The position numbers and the translations under genes are program-made. This document shows, piece after piece, positions 1 to 7,899 of a stretch of 64,000 nt of DNA; position 1 is the first letter of the stretch, and every line of letters begins with the position of its first letter. The DNA comes from Actinopolyspora xinjiangensis. GTDB lineage: Bacteria > Actinomycetota > Actinomycetes > Mycobacteriales > Pseudonocardiaceae. The notes under the pieces were generated by a model that saw nothing but the letters and a program-made list of their open reading frames with translations, ran no database searches and had not been told where the DNA came from. Location of the stretch: positions 248,001 to 312,000 of the forward strand of contig NZ_FNJR01000004.1 of assembly GCF_900104475.1 (NCBI RefSeq), written 5' to 3'.

Positions 1-751
1 CGCCCTTGAGCCGCACCACGAACTTGCCCGCCGTGGCACGCTCGATCAGCAGCTCGTTGATGACCTCCTGGTTCGCCGCACGGCCGTAGGGAATCTTGGA
101 GGCGTCGATCACCTCGACGTTCGGTGACAACTCCTCCAGCAGTTCACGCGGCGCGAGCCGGTCGGTGATGACCACATCGGCCCTGCCCAGCAGCTGCCGC
201 CCCCGAACCGTGATCAGGTCAGGGTCACCGGGACCACCGCCGACCAGCGCGACCCCTGGCTGCGGAGGTTCGGCGCGCTCATCGACCTGCCCGGTGCGCA
301 GGGCCTCCAGCAATGCTTCCTTGACCACGGCGGATCTCCGATGGTCACCACCGGCCAGCACTCCGAACAGCAGCCCGTTGTGCTCGGCGACGGCAGGCGT
401 GACCGCGGAGCCCCGGCTCGCCTCGTCCGCGCGTACGCAGAACACCCGGTCACGTTCGGCCTCGGCGACCACCCGCTCGTTGACCTCTCCGCTGGAGGTG
501 CACGCCACCGCGTACCAGGCCCCGTCCAGATCCCCCTCCGCGTACCGCCTGCGGTGCCACACCAGTTCGCCGGACTCGGCCATGGCCTCCACGGCCGGGG
601 TGGCCTCGGGAGAGATCACCACGACTCGCGCCCCGGCCTTGAGCAGTCTGGGGACTCGGCGCTGCGCGACGGATCCGGCTCCGACGACCACCACCCGCCT
701 GTCCTGCAGGTCGAGTCCGGCGAAGTAGTGGTGCTGGCTTTGCGAGGTCAT
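1..751 (-). CDS. cysG: Siroheme synthase / uroporphyrinogen-III C-methyltransferase (partial, C-terminus beyond window)
   Basis: The visible 250 residues contain two fused enzymes of the CysG type. Residues about 18-150 form a precorrin-2 dehydrogenase/ferrochelatase-like Rossmann domain with the NAD-binding motif GAGSVAQRR near 24-32. From about residue 167 begins a tetrapyrrole methyltransferase (SUMT) domain with the family motif GGGPGDPDLIT at 171-181 and a following VRLKG at the cut edge. SUMT makes precorrin-2 from uroporphyrinogen III using SAM, the branch-point precursor of siroheme and cobalamin. The ATG at 749-751 is the start; the gene runs off the left end. It lies downstream of the cobalt transporter in the same direction with about 80 bp between, so it is probably cotranscribed behind the riboswitch at 1960-2155. 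The M. tuberculosis cysG (Rv2847c) sits in a comparable neighbourhood. Confidence 0.93.
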   Translation of the reverse strand, partial: MTSQSQHHYFAGLDLQDRRVVVVGAGSVAQRRVPRLLKAGARVVVISPEATPAVEAMAESGELVWHRRRYAEGDLDGAWYAVACTSSGEVNERVVAEAERDRVFCVRADEASRGSAVTPAVAEHNGLLFGVLAGGDHRRSAVVKEALLEALRTGQVDERAEPPQPGVALVGGGPGDPDLITVRGRQLLGRADVVITDRLAPRELLEELSPNVEVIDASKIPYGRAANQEVINELLIERATAGKFVVRLKG

Positions 752-832
752 CTGGGTAGTCGTTCCTGTCGAGTCACACCCCCGGCGGCGTCGGCGGGGT
801 GGGTTCGGGAGTTCTGCTGCCGCTGATGTCGG

Positions 833-1903
833 TCACCGGGCTGGAGGACGTACGGCTTCGTGCGTCCCGGTGCGGGAGAGCTTCCACCAGAGCGCGGCGC
901 CTCCCCATACTGCCATGAAGGCCGCCAGCGTCAGATATCCGAGAAGCTCGAAGTGATCCCCGATACCCGCGACCGTCTCGGCCAGTGGGACGCCGAGCTC
1001 GGAGAGCACGCCCGCGAGCACCACCACGCCGATGACCACCGCGAGCGCCACCGTCAGCGCGGTGGTGGTGACGTTCACCCACAGCCTGCGGACCGGCTGC
1101 GCCAGCGACCAGGTGTAGGCCCGGGACATCAACATCCCGTCCACGCTGTCCACAGTGCACATACCGGCCGCGAACAGCAGCGGAAGGGTGAGCACCACCA
1201 GGGTCGACCCCTCGGTCGGGGCCACGAGGGCCAGCACGGTGATCTCGGTCGCGGTCTGCATCCCGAGCCCGAACAGCAGGCCGATCACGAAGAGGTGCCA
1301 GGACCTGCCGATCAGCTTGCGCATCCGCCCGCGCAGCACTCGCGCCAGCAGCCCGCGTCTGCCGAGCACCTCCTCCACCTCGGCGTCGTCGACACCCGAG
1401 GTGCGGGCACGGCGCAACAGCCGGGTGGCGTCGCGCAGCACGAGGGCGTTGAGCACGGCCAGCACCCCCACGACGAGCACCACGAAGACGTCCACGAACA
1501 GCGCCGTGTGCGAGCCGAAGCTCTCGGCCCACCCCTTCGCGGCGACACCCGCGACGAAGGCGACCATCGTCGCCAGGATCAGCACCACGCTGGAGTGCCC
1601 CAGCGCGAACCACATACCGGTCGAGACCGGTTTCCTGCCGCGCTGCATCAGCAGCCGGGTGGCGTCGTCGATCACCGCGACGTGATCGGCGTCGAAACCG
1701 TGCCGCACACCGAGCAAGTAGGCCACGCCGCCCGCGGCGGCCAGCCCGCCAGCGGCGCCGAGGGAGTTCTGGTAGATCAGATAACCGCCCCAGCCGAGCA
1801 GGTGCAGCACGGCCAGCGCGACGAACACGAGCATCACTTTCCGGCGCTCCGTAGTGGACCAGCCGCTGTCCGGCCGGCTCGGCAACGCGTCGGAAGACGT
1901 CAT
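833..1903 (-). CDS. nicT: NiCoT-family nickel/cobalt permease
   Basis: This 356-residue membrane protein carries the NiCoT signature RHGFDADH at residues 67-74 in transmembrane segment II, the metal-selecting motif of HoxN/NixA/NicT transporters, and several further hydrophobic segments. It imports Co2+ (or Ni2+) across the cytoplasmic membrane. Cobalt is the likely substrate because the gene is preceded by a cobalamin riboswitch and followed by a corrin-precursor gene. The ATG at 1901-1903 has a GGGAGG sequence about ten bases upstream. Length matches the family. The basic, soluble N-terminus (residues 1-22) precedes the first membrane helix. Metal preference cannot be read from sequence alone. 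Confidence 0.93.
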   Translation of the reverse strand: MTSSDALPSRPDSGWSTTERRKVMLVFVALAVLHLLGWGGYLIYQNSLGAAGGLAAAGGVAYLLGVRHGFDADHVAVIDDATRLLMQRGRKPVSTGMWFALGHSSVVLILATMVAFVAGVAAKGWAESFGSHTALFVDVFVVLVVGVLAVLNALVLRDATRLLRRARTSGVDDAEVEEVLGRRGLLARVLRGRMRKLIGRSWHLFVIGLLFGLGMQTATEITVLALVAPTEGSTLVVLTLPLLFAAGMCTVDSVDGMLMSRAYTWSLAQPVRRLWVNVTTTALTVALAVVIGVVVLAGVLSELGVPLAETVAGIGDHFELLGYLTLAAFMAVWGGAALWWKLSRTGTHEAVRPPAR

Positions 1904-1959
1904 TCGGAGGAACCTCCCGGGTTTTCCCGCCCTGGGGACCGATTCCGCACGTCACGGCG

Positions 1960-2155
1960 TGACGCGGGGCCGCGGGAAGTTTCCTGACTTCCGGATCGTC
2001 GCCCGGGTTCCCGCCTTCCAGCCCGTCCGAACGGGCCGTGGCGTCGCTTGGGAACCTGCTCCCCGGTCACAGTGGCGGGACCGCCTCGGACTCGCACCGA
2101 GTTCCTCCCCTCACGGCGCGAGCATCTTCACCCGAAGGCACCGAGTCAATCAAGG
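1960..2155 (-). ncRNA. Cobalamin (AdoCbl) riboswitch upstream of nicT-cysG
   Basis: Read on the minus strand the leader contains, in the order of the cobalamin aptamer, the CGGTGC-AGTCCG segment, the invariant GCCACTGT (complement of 2069-2076), a GGGGAGC segment, and a B12-box-like AGTCAGGA near 1980-1990 flanked by pairing sequences GGAAG/CTTCC. It lies 60-250 bases before the nicT start with no gene between. The known family binds adenosylcobalamin and represses transcription or translation of B12 synthesis and cobalt uptake genes. The exact ends are estimates. Confidence 0.9.
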
Positions 2156-2206
2156 TGAGGTTGTTCACCCCCGATCGTCGCGGCACCGGAAAAGTCCCGG
2201 ACACGA

Positions 2207-2247
2207 CCGTGCCGGGGATTCGCCACTCCGACGAATCCCCGGCACGG
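2207..2247 (-). terminator. Hairpin terminator downstream of the aminotransferase gene
   Basis: A perfect 16-bp inverted repeat (arms 2207-2222 and 2232-2247, loop 9) lies just after the aminotransferase stop codon and before the riboswitch leader of nicT. There is no long U-tract, as is common in actinomycetes. It would insulate the riboswitch-controlled unit from upstream transcription. Confidence 0.75.
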
Positions 2248-2272
2248 CCGGGCGACTTTTCACTAGGTAGAG

Positions 2273-3373
2273 TTACCTACCCAGCACTGTGCGCAGCGCG
2301 CCGAGCAGCATCTCGACGCGATCCAGCCGCGCGTTGTCGCCCATCAGACCGATACGCCAGACGCTGTTGGCGAACTGACCAGCACCGGAACCGATCTCGA
2401 TACCGTAGTCGGTCAACAGCTGCTTGCGCACGTCGGCCGATTCCACACCTTCGGGAACCCACACGCTGGTGAGCTGGTGCAACCGGTTGCCCTCGGGGGC
2501 GAACAGCTGGAGCCCCATCCGCTGCAACCCCTGCTGCAGCGCCTCGCCCGCTGTCCGGTGGCGTTCGGCAACCGCCGACATCCCCTCGTCGAGTACCCGG
2601 CCGAGCGCGGCGTGCAGCGAGGCGACCATCGCGGTGGGCGCGGTGTGGTGGTAGGCGCGTCCGCCGGAAGCTCCTCCGGTCACGTAGTTGCCGATGAGCC
2701 CGAGGTCGAGATACCAGGTGGTGGGCTTTTCGACCCTGCGCTGCCAAGCGCGCTCGGAAACCGTGAACGGCGCGAGTCCGGGGGGCACGCCGAGGCACTT
2801 CTGCGTACCGGCGTAGGCGATGTCGACGTTCCACGCGTCGAGCTCGATCGACTCGCCCGCGATGGAGGTGACGCAGTCGGCCAGCAGCAGGGTCCGGTCG
2901 TCGCGGGCGCGCAGCGCCTCGCCGAGCCGGCCGATGTCGCTGCGCACGCCGGTGGAGGTCTCGGCGTGGACGGCGGCGACCATCGCCGGGGAGGGATGGG
3001 CGTCCAGCACGCGCTGGATGTCCACGGGCTGTCCCCACTCGTGTTCGACACGCACGACCTCGGCTCCGTAGCGGCCGGCGACGTCGCACATGCGCTCGCC
3101 GAACAGGCCGTTGACGGCCACGACGACCACGTCACCCGGGTGCACGAAGTTGACGAAGGCGGCCTCCATACCGATGGAGCCGGTTCCGGAGAGCGGAAGC
3201 GTACGGAGGTTTCGGGTTCCCCAGACGGACCGCAGACGTTCCCCGGTCTCGTCCAACAGCTTCAGGAACTCCGGGTCGAGGTGGCCGAGCAGCGGTGCGG
3301 ACAGCGCCGCGGTGGCCTCCGGATACGTGTTCGACGGCCCGGGGCCGAGCAGAGAGCGTTCAACCAGTGCCAT
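2273..3373 (-). CDS. Class V PLP aminotransferase (alanine-glyoxylate / serine-pyruvate type)
   Basis: The 366-residue product is a fold-type I PLP enzyme of the AGXT/serine-pyruvate aminotransferase group. It starts with the family opening LLGPGPSNT (residues 8-16), has HAETSTG at 136-142, the pyridine-binding Asp in LLLADCVTS (about 166) and the Schiff-base lysine in GTQKCLG (Lys192). Such enzymes transfer the amino group from alanine or serine to glyoxylate or pyruvate in the cytoplasm. The reading frame stays open upstream of the chosen ATG (3371-3373), but conserved similarity begins only here, so the longer version is unlikely. It stands alone, with a terminator behind it and about 500 bp without genes in front. 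Its position inside a cobalamin cluster is odd. Class V enzymes also include phosphonate and purine-catabolism aminotransferases, so the substrate is uncertain. Confidence 0.87.
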   Translation of the reverse strand: MALVERSLLGPGPSNTYPEATAALSAPLLGHLDPEFLKLLDETGERLRSVWGTRNLRTLPLSGTGSIGMEAAFVNFVHPGDVVVVAVNGLFGERMCDVAGRYGAEVVRVEHEWGQPVDIQRVLDAHPSPAMVAAVHAETSTGVRSDIGRLGEALRARDDRTLLLADCVTSIAGESIELDAWNVDIAYAGTQKCLGVPPGLAPFTVSERAWQRRVEKPTTWYLDLGLIGNYVTGGASGGRAYHHTAPTAMVASLHAALGRVLDEGMSAVAERHRTAGEALQQGLQRMGLQLFAPEGNRLHQLTSVWVPEGVESADVRKQLLTDYGIEIGSGAGQFANSVWRIGLMGDNARLDRVEMLLGALRTVLGR

Positions 3374-3899
3374 GGCTTCCACCCTAGGCACACTCTCGCA
3401 GCGCACCGGGCCGTCCCCACTTGACGAGGATCCGACCTGGGCACACCCGATTCCGGAAGGCGAAAACAAGATTCCACGAGCATGTCCACACGAAGTGTTG
3501 ACAATGTCACACACACGTGGGGCACCGCCTCCGAGAGAAGGAGTCGTCGGCCACCGCGCGACCAGGAGACGCGGGCGAGCCGGAGAGGAAGAGAGCACCA
3601 CCGCACACCCCCAGTCAGTGCGGTGGTGAGCGTGGTCGATCACCTTCCGGGCCCTGGACAACCACGCAAGCTGAATTTTTGTCACATATTGCTCGCAGCA
3701 CTGTAATTGAAATCCACTCGATACAGTCAAGATCTGTCATAAAATCGGTCTAACTGTCAGTAAATCGCTAACTTCAAGTAGTCATTTTCCGCTGGCGATT
3801 ACAGCGGGTCACTCCAATCAGGGGACAATCCCTCCAGTGCCTTCACTCGAACGAGGGAGGAGTGGGAACCGTGGAGCTGAGCGGCTCACGAAGCGACGG
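3374..3899. other. Gene-free region with an AT-rich patch and a plus-strand promoter-like sequence
   Basis: About 525 bases separate the aminotransferase start from the end of cobE. The part from about 3670 to 3830 is clearly richer in A and T than the surroundings. On the plus strand TTGTCA (3679-3684), a 17-base spacer and TGTAAT (3702-3707) resemble a sigma-70-type promoter, pointing toward the 3' end of cobE on the opposite strand. I found no convincing gene here. Confidence 0.45.
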
Positions 3900-4400
3900 T
3901 CAGCGCGACCGGTACGGTCGCAGCAGGTACACCCCTCGTCCGGAAGTGGTGGATTCGGGGAGGCCGGGCGTCCCCGTCGCGACAGCGGCCGCGAGCGTGA
4001 CCCCGGACGCCACGAACTTGCGCACCACCAGCCGCGCCGGGCCGTCGCCGAGTTCGGCGGCGGCCCGCAGGCACGATGCCTCCGCGACACTGGGAGTGCC
4101 AACCCGAGCGCTGACGGAATCACTCGGGTTGGCGACACTGACCCGAGCGAGCTCCTCGGCCGGGTAGCAGAGCAGCGGTAGCCCACCGGTGACGGCGAGC
4201 ACCCAGTCCCTGGAGTGCTCCCGCACCGCCGCCCGGAGCTCCGCCGAACGAGCCACGCGATCGATGGTGGCCACGGCCCGCACCACGACCGGTCCGGTGG
4301 GCCACTCCCGGTCCAGCCGGGAGAGCGCTTCGGCGAACGCGGCGGCGGTGACACCGCTGGAGGCGCCGAGGCCGACGACGATCCCCGCGAGATCACTCAC
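3900..4400 (-). CDS. cobE: Cobalamin biosynthesis protein CobE / CbiG C-terminal domain
   Basis: A 166-residue protein with the compact CobE/CbiG-C fold signature: N-terminal GIVVGLGASSGV (residues 6-17), an internal AELRAAVREHSRDWVLAVTG segment, and VANPSDSVSARVGTPSVAEA in the middle, followed by an LVVRKF strand. In the aerobic pathway CobE is needed for corrin-ring synthesis; in the anaerobic pathway the homologous domain is part of CbiG, which opens the delta-lactone. The GTG start overlaps the cobL stop codon as GTGA (4397-4400), so translation is probably coupled to cobL. It is the last gene of the cobM-cobL-cobE run. Confidence 0.85.
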   Translation of the reverse strand: MSDLAGIVVGLGASSGVTAAAFAEALSRLDREWPTGPVVVRAVATIDRVARSAELRAAVREHSRDWVLAVTGGLPLLCYPAEELARVSVANPSDSVSARVGTPSVAEASCLRAAAELGDGPARLVVRKFVASGVTLAAAVATGTPGLPESTTSGRGVYLLRPYRSR

Positions 4401-5605
4401 TCGTTCTCCGCGGTGGGCAGCTCGGCGGACAGCAGCACCACCGGCTCGACCGCGGACAACCTCGGCCCCTGCTCATCGGAGGTGAACATCCGATTGGCGG
4501 AGAGCTGTACTCCCTCGACGTGATACCCCGCGTTGCGCAGCACGTCCCTGCTCGCTCCTATTCTGTCCAGGGCGGACAGGACCAGCACGACACGGGTGGC
4601 CCCCACGTGGGCGCAGGCGGTGAGCACCTCGGCGTCGTCGATCCCCACGAAAACCGAATCGGGTTTGGCGAGCCCGCGCAGTACGGCCGGAGCCGCGCCC
4701 TCCTCCACCCGGACGTCCACCCCGTGCGCGGCCGCGTTTGAGACCAACCGCACGACCTGCGCCTCGTCCGACTCGACAGCCACGCACGCCGCACCCATCC
4801 TGGCGCACTCCACCGCCACCGAGCCGGAGCCCGCCCCCACGTCCCACACCAGGGCCCCGGGGCGGGGCCGCAACCTCGCCAGCGCCAGCGCACGGACCTC
4901 GGCGGAGGTTATTGTCCCTTCCCGGTGCGAGAACTCCTCCTCCGGCAGGGCCCACCGACGGGGCGGGGTGGGCTCCCCACCGCTGTGCCAGTTCCGATCC
5001 GGAACCGCGTCGGGATCGTCCAGGCAGCAGACGATGTTGGGTTCGAACCAGCTGCGCTCGGCGGCCTCCTCCGGATCGACGGTGGTGACACGCTCGTGCT
5101 CACCACCGAGGTCCTCTCCCACGATCATGGTGCGACGCCATCCTCGCAGGCCGGAGGCGAGTTGAGCCGGTCCGATCCCCCCTCCGGTCAGCACCACCAC
5201 GGCCGAGCGCGCGCGGCAGACGTTGAGGGCGCGGTGCAACCCACCGATACGTGCGCTGACCACGCTCGTGTCCTCCCAGGAGCGCCCCATCCTGGCGAGC
5301 AGGCGTTGCACACTGGACAGGGCGGGCATCACCGAACAGCGCACTCCCTTGTCGCGCAACGCGCGAACGGCCCCGAAGTAACCGGGATCTCCGGAGGCGA
5401 GCACCACACCCGTTTCCGAGGCGGTCAGTGCCGAGAGCGCGTTGAGCGCGGGACCGAACGAACCGAGTTCAACCGTGCGCGCTCCTTCCGGCGCGTGCTC
5501 CCGCAGGTGCGGCGGAGCTCCCACTACCAGCGCCGCCGAGTTCAACACCTCGGTCGCTCCCTCGGGCAACGGCCCGCCGTCGATTCCGATAACCGTGACC
5601 GCCAC
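4397..5605 (-). CDS. cobL: Precorrin-6Y C5,15-methyltransferase (decarboxylating) CobL
   Basis: About 402 residues comprising an N-terminal CbiE-type SAM methyltransferase (residues 1-200, with LASGDPGYFG near 70-80) fused to a C-terminal CbiT-type methyltransferase (about 225-402) with the SAM loop DVGAGSGSVAVE around 255-266. CobL methylates C5 and C15 of precorrin-6B and decarboxylates the acetate side chain at C12. I chose the GTG at 5603-5605 because a GGAG lies seven bases before it and the homology starts there; a TTG at 5621-5623 in frame would add six residues. It precedes cobE with a 4-base overlap and follows cobM after about 155 bp. The fused CobL, rather than separate CbiE and CbiT, is typical of actinobacteria and the aerobic pathway. 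Confidence 0.93.
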   Translation of the reverse strand: MAVTVIGIDGGPLPEGATEVLNSAALVVGAPPHLREHAPEGARTVELGSFGPALNALSALTASETGVVLASGDPGYFGAVRALRDKGVRCSVMPALSSVQRLLARMGRSWEDTSVVSARIGGLHRALNVCRARSAVVVLTGGGIGPAQLASGLRGWRRTMIVGEDLGGEHERVTTVDPEEAAERSWFEPNIVCCLDDPDAVPDRNWHSGGEPTPPRRWALPEEEFSHREGTITSAEVRALALARLRPRPGALVWDVGAGSGSVAVECARMGAACVAVESDEAQVVRLVSNAAAHGVDVRVEEGAAPAVLRGLAKPDSVFVGIDDAEVLTACAHVGATRVVLVLSALDRIGASRDVLRNAGYHVEGVQLSANRMFTSDEQGPRLSAVEPVVLLSAELPTAENE

Positions 5606-5760
5606 GTCACACACTCCGTCCAACTAGCCGTCTGCTGCCGTGCTCGACGCGGGCCGACACGCTGTCACAGCGGTCACCCGACGACCGGCCCGGAAACCGG
5701 CACCGACGATATGGGATCGAGCGCCGGGGAGCCGGACGATGGTCCGGAGGGGCTCCGAAA

Positions 5761-7401
5761 CTACTCGGCGGTGCGCCGCTTTCCGGAAGCGGAGTTCGAG
5801 GAACCACCCTTGCCACCGGAAGCGGTGTTCTTCTGCTGCGACTTGGTCCTGCTGCCGCTCTTCGTCGAGCTCGTCCTGCCGCCACCGGTCTTGCCCGACG
5901 CACTCCGGGCTCCCGACTTCGCCGAGGTGCCGGAGCGGGAACCGCTCCGGGTTCCCGACGTCGAGGAGCCGTTCCCGGCCGAGGCCGTCGAGGTCCCGGC
6001 CTGTGCGGGCGCCTCGGCGACCGCCTCCTCGGTAGCGGGACGATCGGCGGCGAGCTCCTCGGTCGCCTCCCCCGCGTCCGACGGTTCACCCTCCCGTTCG
6101 GTGGGGCGTTCATCGTCGGGGGAGGCCGTACGGGTTGCCTCCTCGGGGGGCGCCTCGCCGGAGGAGGTCGGCTCGGCGGACTCGTCCGACTCGGCGGCGG
6201 AGTCCGCCCCGGACTCAACGGCGGAATTCCCCGATAGCCGGGAGCAGTCACCGCCCGCCTCCCCCTGGACCCGGGCAATGTCGGAGTCGCCCGCTTCGGC
6301 TCCGTCCGAGACCGTGAACAGGTCGGGGGACTGCGGTTCGGCGACGGCAGGCTGCCGGACCGCACCGCCACGGCCGGTGGGCCGGACGGTGTCCCGCGCG
6401 TTCTGCTGCCAGTCCCGAACCGCCCACCAGGCGACGTCCGCGTCGGCGCGGGCACCACCGCGCTGCTCGTCCGAACGCGGCCGCGGCAGCGGCCCGTCAC
6501 CGTCGTGCGAGAACTCGTCCGACCCGCGCCTGGAACTCGAACCGCGCGCCGTTCCGCGTCCGGCGGAGTACCGGGGTCCGGCACCTCCGCGCCATCCCGG
6601 CTCCTGATCCGCGTAACGCCCTCCTGAAGTGGCACCACCTCGGCTCCGGCCGGACGCGTAGGAACGAGAGCGCGGGGCGGTCGACCGCAGCACGTCCCCC
6701 ACCAGGAAGAGGGTCTGGCGCCAGAGCTTGTGCTCCTTGACGACCCCTTCCAGCTCACCGAGCGTGGTGCGCAGCACCAACTCGTCGGAACAGGTGACCT
6801 TGTAGGCGACCACGACGGGAACGTCGTCCGCGTACCCGGCCGCGCGCAGCCGCTCCACGAGCTGTCCGGTGCGTGCCGCCGAGACCGACAGGGCCATCGT
6901 CATACCTTGCTCGGCGAACTCACGCACCGCCGCGGCATCGGGCACCGCACTGGAGCCGCCGTCGAGTTTGGACACCATGACGGGACGGGCGTGCTCGGTG
7001 CCGGTGAGTTCCTTGCCGACCGACGCGGCCGCCGCGGTGTGCCCGGAGACACCGGGAACGATCTCCACCTCCAGCTCCATGCGGGCGCAGAAGTCGTACT
7101 GCTGCTGGACCGAGCTCCAGACCGCGGAGTCACCGGCGTGCAGCCGCGCCACCCGCAGCCGTTCCCGCTCCGCCCTGCGGTAGATCTCGTGAACCTCGCG
7201 CTGGTCGATCGGGTCCGTGTCGACCAGTTCGGCCTCGGCTCGTGCGTGTTCCCGCACGCACTCCGGAGAGACCACACTCGGAGACCAGAGAACGATGTCC
7301 GCCTCGGAGATCCGCCGCGCGGCACGCAGCGTCATCAGATCCGCCGCACCGGGGCCCGCCCCCACGAACGAGATCAGACCGGTACGTGTTCCCGAAGTCA
7401 T
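5761..7401 (-). CDS. cobM: Precorrin-4 C11-methyltransferase CobM with a long low-complexity C-terminal tail
   Basis: Residues 1-240 are a complete tetrapyrrole methyltransferase: VGAGPGAADLMTLR at 13-26, ARLHAGDSAVWSS at about 85-97 and VPGVSGHTAAAA near 115-126. CobM methylates C11 of precorrin-4 using SAM. The family is about 250-260 residues long, but this protein continues to residue 546 with a tail that is first Arg/Gly/Ser-rich (about 241-310), then acidic Glu/Ser/Ala-rich (about 370-470), then Ser/Gly/Lys/Thr-rich and strongly basic at the end. The tail keeps GC-rich third positions and has no stop, so it looks translated. The ATG at 7399-7401 has GGAGAA eight bases upstream; an upstream in-frame start would add 12 poorly supported residues. 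See findings. Confidence 0.92.
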   Translation of the reverse strand: MTSGTRTGLISFVGAGPGAADLMTLRAARRISEADIVLWSPSVVSPECVREHARAEAELVDTDPIDQREVHEIYRRAERERLRVARLHAGDSAVWSSVQQQYDFCARMELEVEIVPGVSGHTAAAASVGKELTGTEHARPVMVSKLDGGSSAVPDAAAVREFAEQGMTMALSVSAARTGQLVERLRAAGYADDVPVVVAYKVTCSDELVLRTTLGELEGVVKEHKLWRQTLFLVGDVLRSTAPRSRSYASGRSRGGATSGGRYADQEPGWRGGAGPRYSAGRGTARGSSSRRGSDEFSHDGDGPLPRPRSDEQRGGARADADVAWWAVRDWQQNARDTVRPTGRGGAVRQPAVAEPQSPDLFTVSDGAEAGDSDIARVQGEAGGDCSRLSGNSAVESGADSAAESDESAEPTSSGEAPPEEATRTASPDDERPTEREGEPSDAGEATEELAADRPATEEAVAEAPAQAGTSTASAGNGSSTSGTRSGSRSGTSAKSGARSASGKTGGGRTSSTKSGSRTKSQQKNTASGGKGGSSNSASGKRRTAE

Positions 7402-7899
7402 GTGATCGTTCTCCTCTCCGCGCCTCACGCGGTGCAAGTATTACCACTGCGGACAACCGACACGCGCCGTGCCCGGCCCCGACCGTTCCCCCACCTGGAG
7501 ACGGCCGCGTCACCGGCGGCCCAACGGACGCTCGCGGGGCCTCGTGCTGCCCCCGTCCGGAGCGGAGGCGGGATTCACGCGTTCCAGAAACACCGCGCTT
7601 CGATCATTGACGCCACCACGGAAACCACGACGCGCACTGATCGACCGTATCGCGAGGGTGACGACGGCACGGAGCGCATCGACTCCCCGGCAACGACACG
7701 CGGGCGGACGACCGCGCATCAACCGTGGCCGGCGAGGAGGCCCGTTTCCGGGAGTTCCGGGGTGGAAAACGCGGAACCCGTACCGCCGAGGAGAACCGCG
7801 CTCGCTCCGGTGCGAGCGCACGGTGGGCGTGGCCGCGAACCGGAAATTACCCCGATCGGCGACCGAACCGCGTCCGGGAGGGACTCGACGAGAGCGGTC
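7402..7899. other. About 500 bases without a recognised gene between cobB and cobM
   Basis: The two flanking genes point the same way (minus). The interval contains short open frames on both strands, all Arg/Pro/Gly-rich and without recognisable motifs or ribosome binding sites. No GCCACTG core is present, so there is no third B12 riboswitch here. It presumably holds the cobM promoter. Confidence 0.4.

Noticed and set aside
2264-2279. TAGGTA-GAGT-TACCTA palindrome as a metal-regulator box
   Set aside because: It overlaps the aminotransferase stop codon, far from any promoter, and does not match DtxR/IdeR operators.
3862-4167. Small plus-strand gene with a strong GGGAGGAG before it, overlapping cobE
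   Set aside because: Mostly antisense to conserved cobE codons, Arg/Ser/Thr-rich and without homology; kept only as part of the antisense-promoter finding.
5030-5050. tRNA-like GGGTTCGAACC sequence (also near 11150 and 60835)
   Set aside because: All lie inside confident coding genes and lack the rest of a tRNA cloverleaf.
4925-6607. Plus-strand open frame of 560 codons opposite cobL and cobM
   Set aside because: Antisense shadow; low-complexity product without motifs or ribosome binding site.
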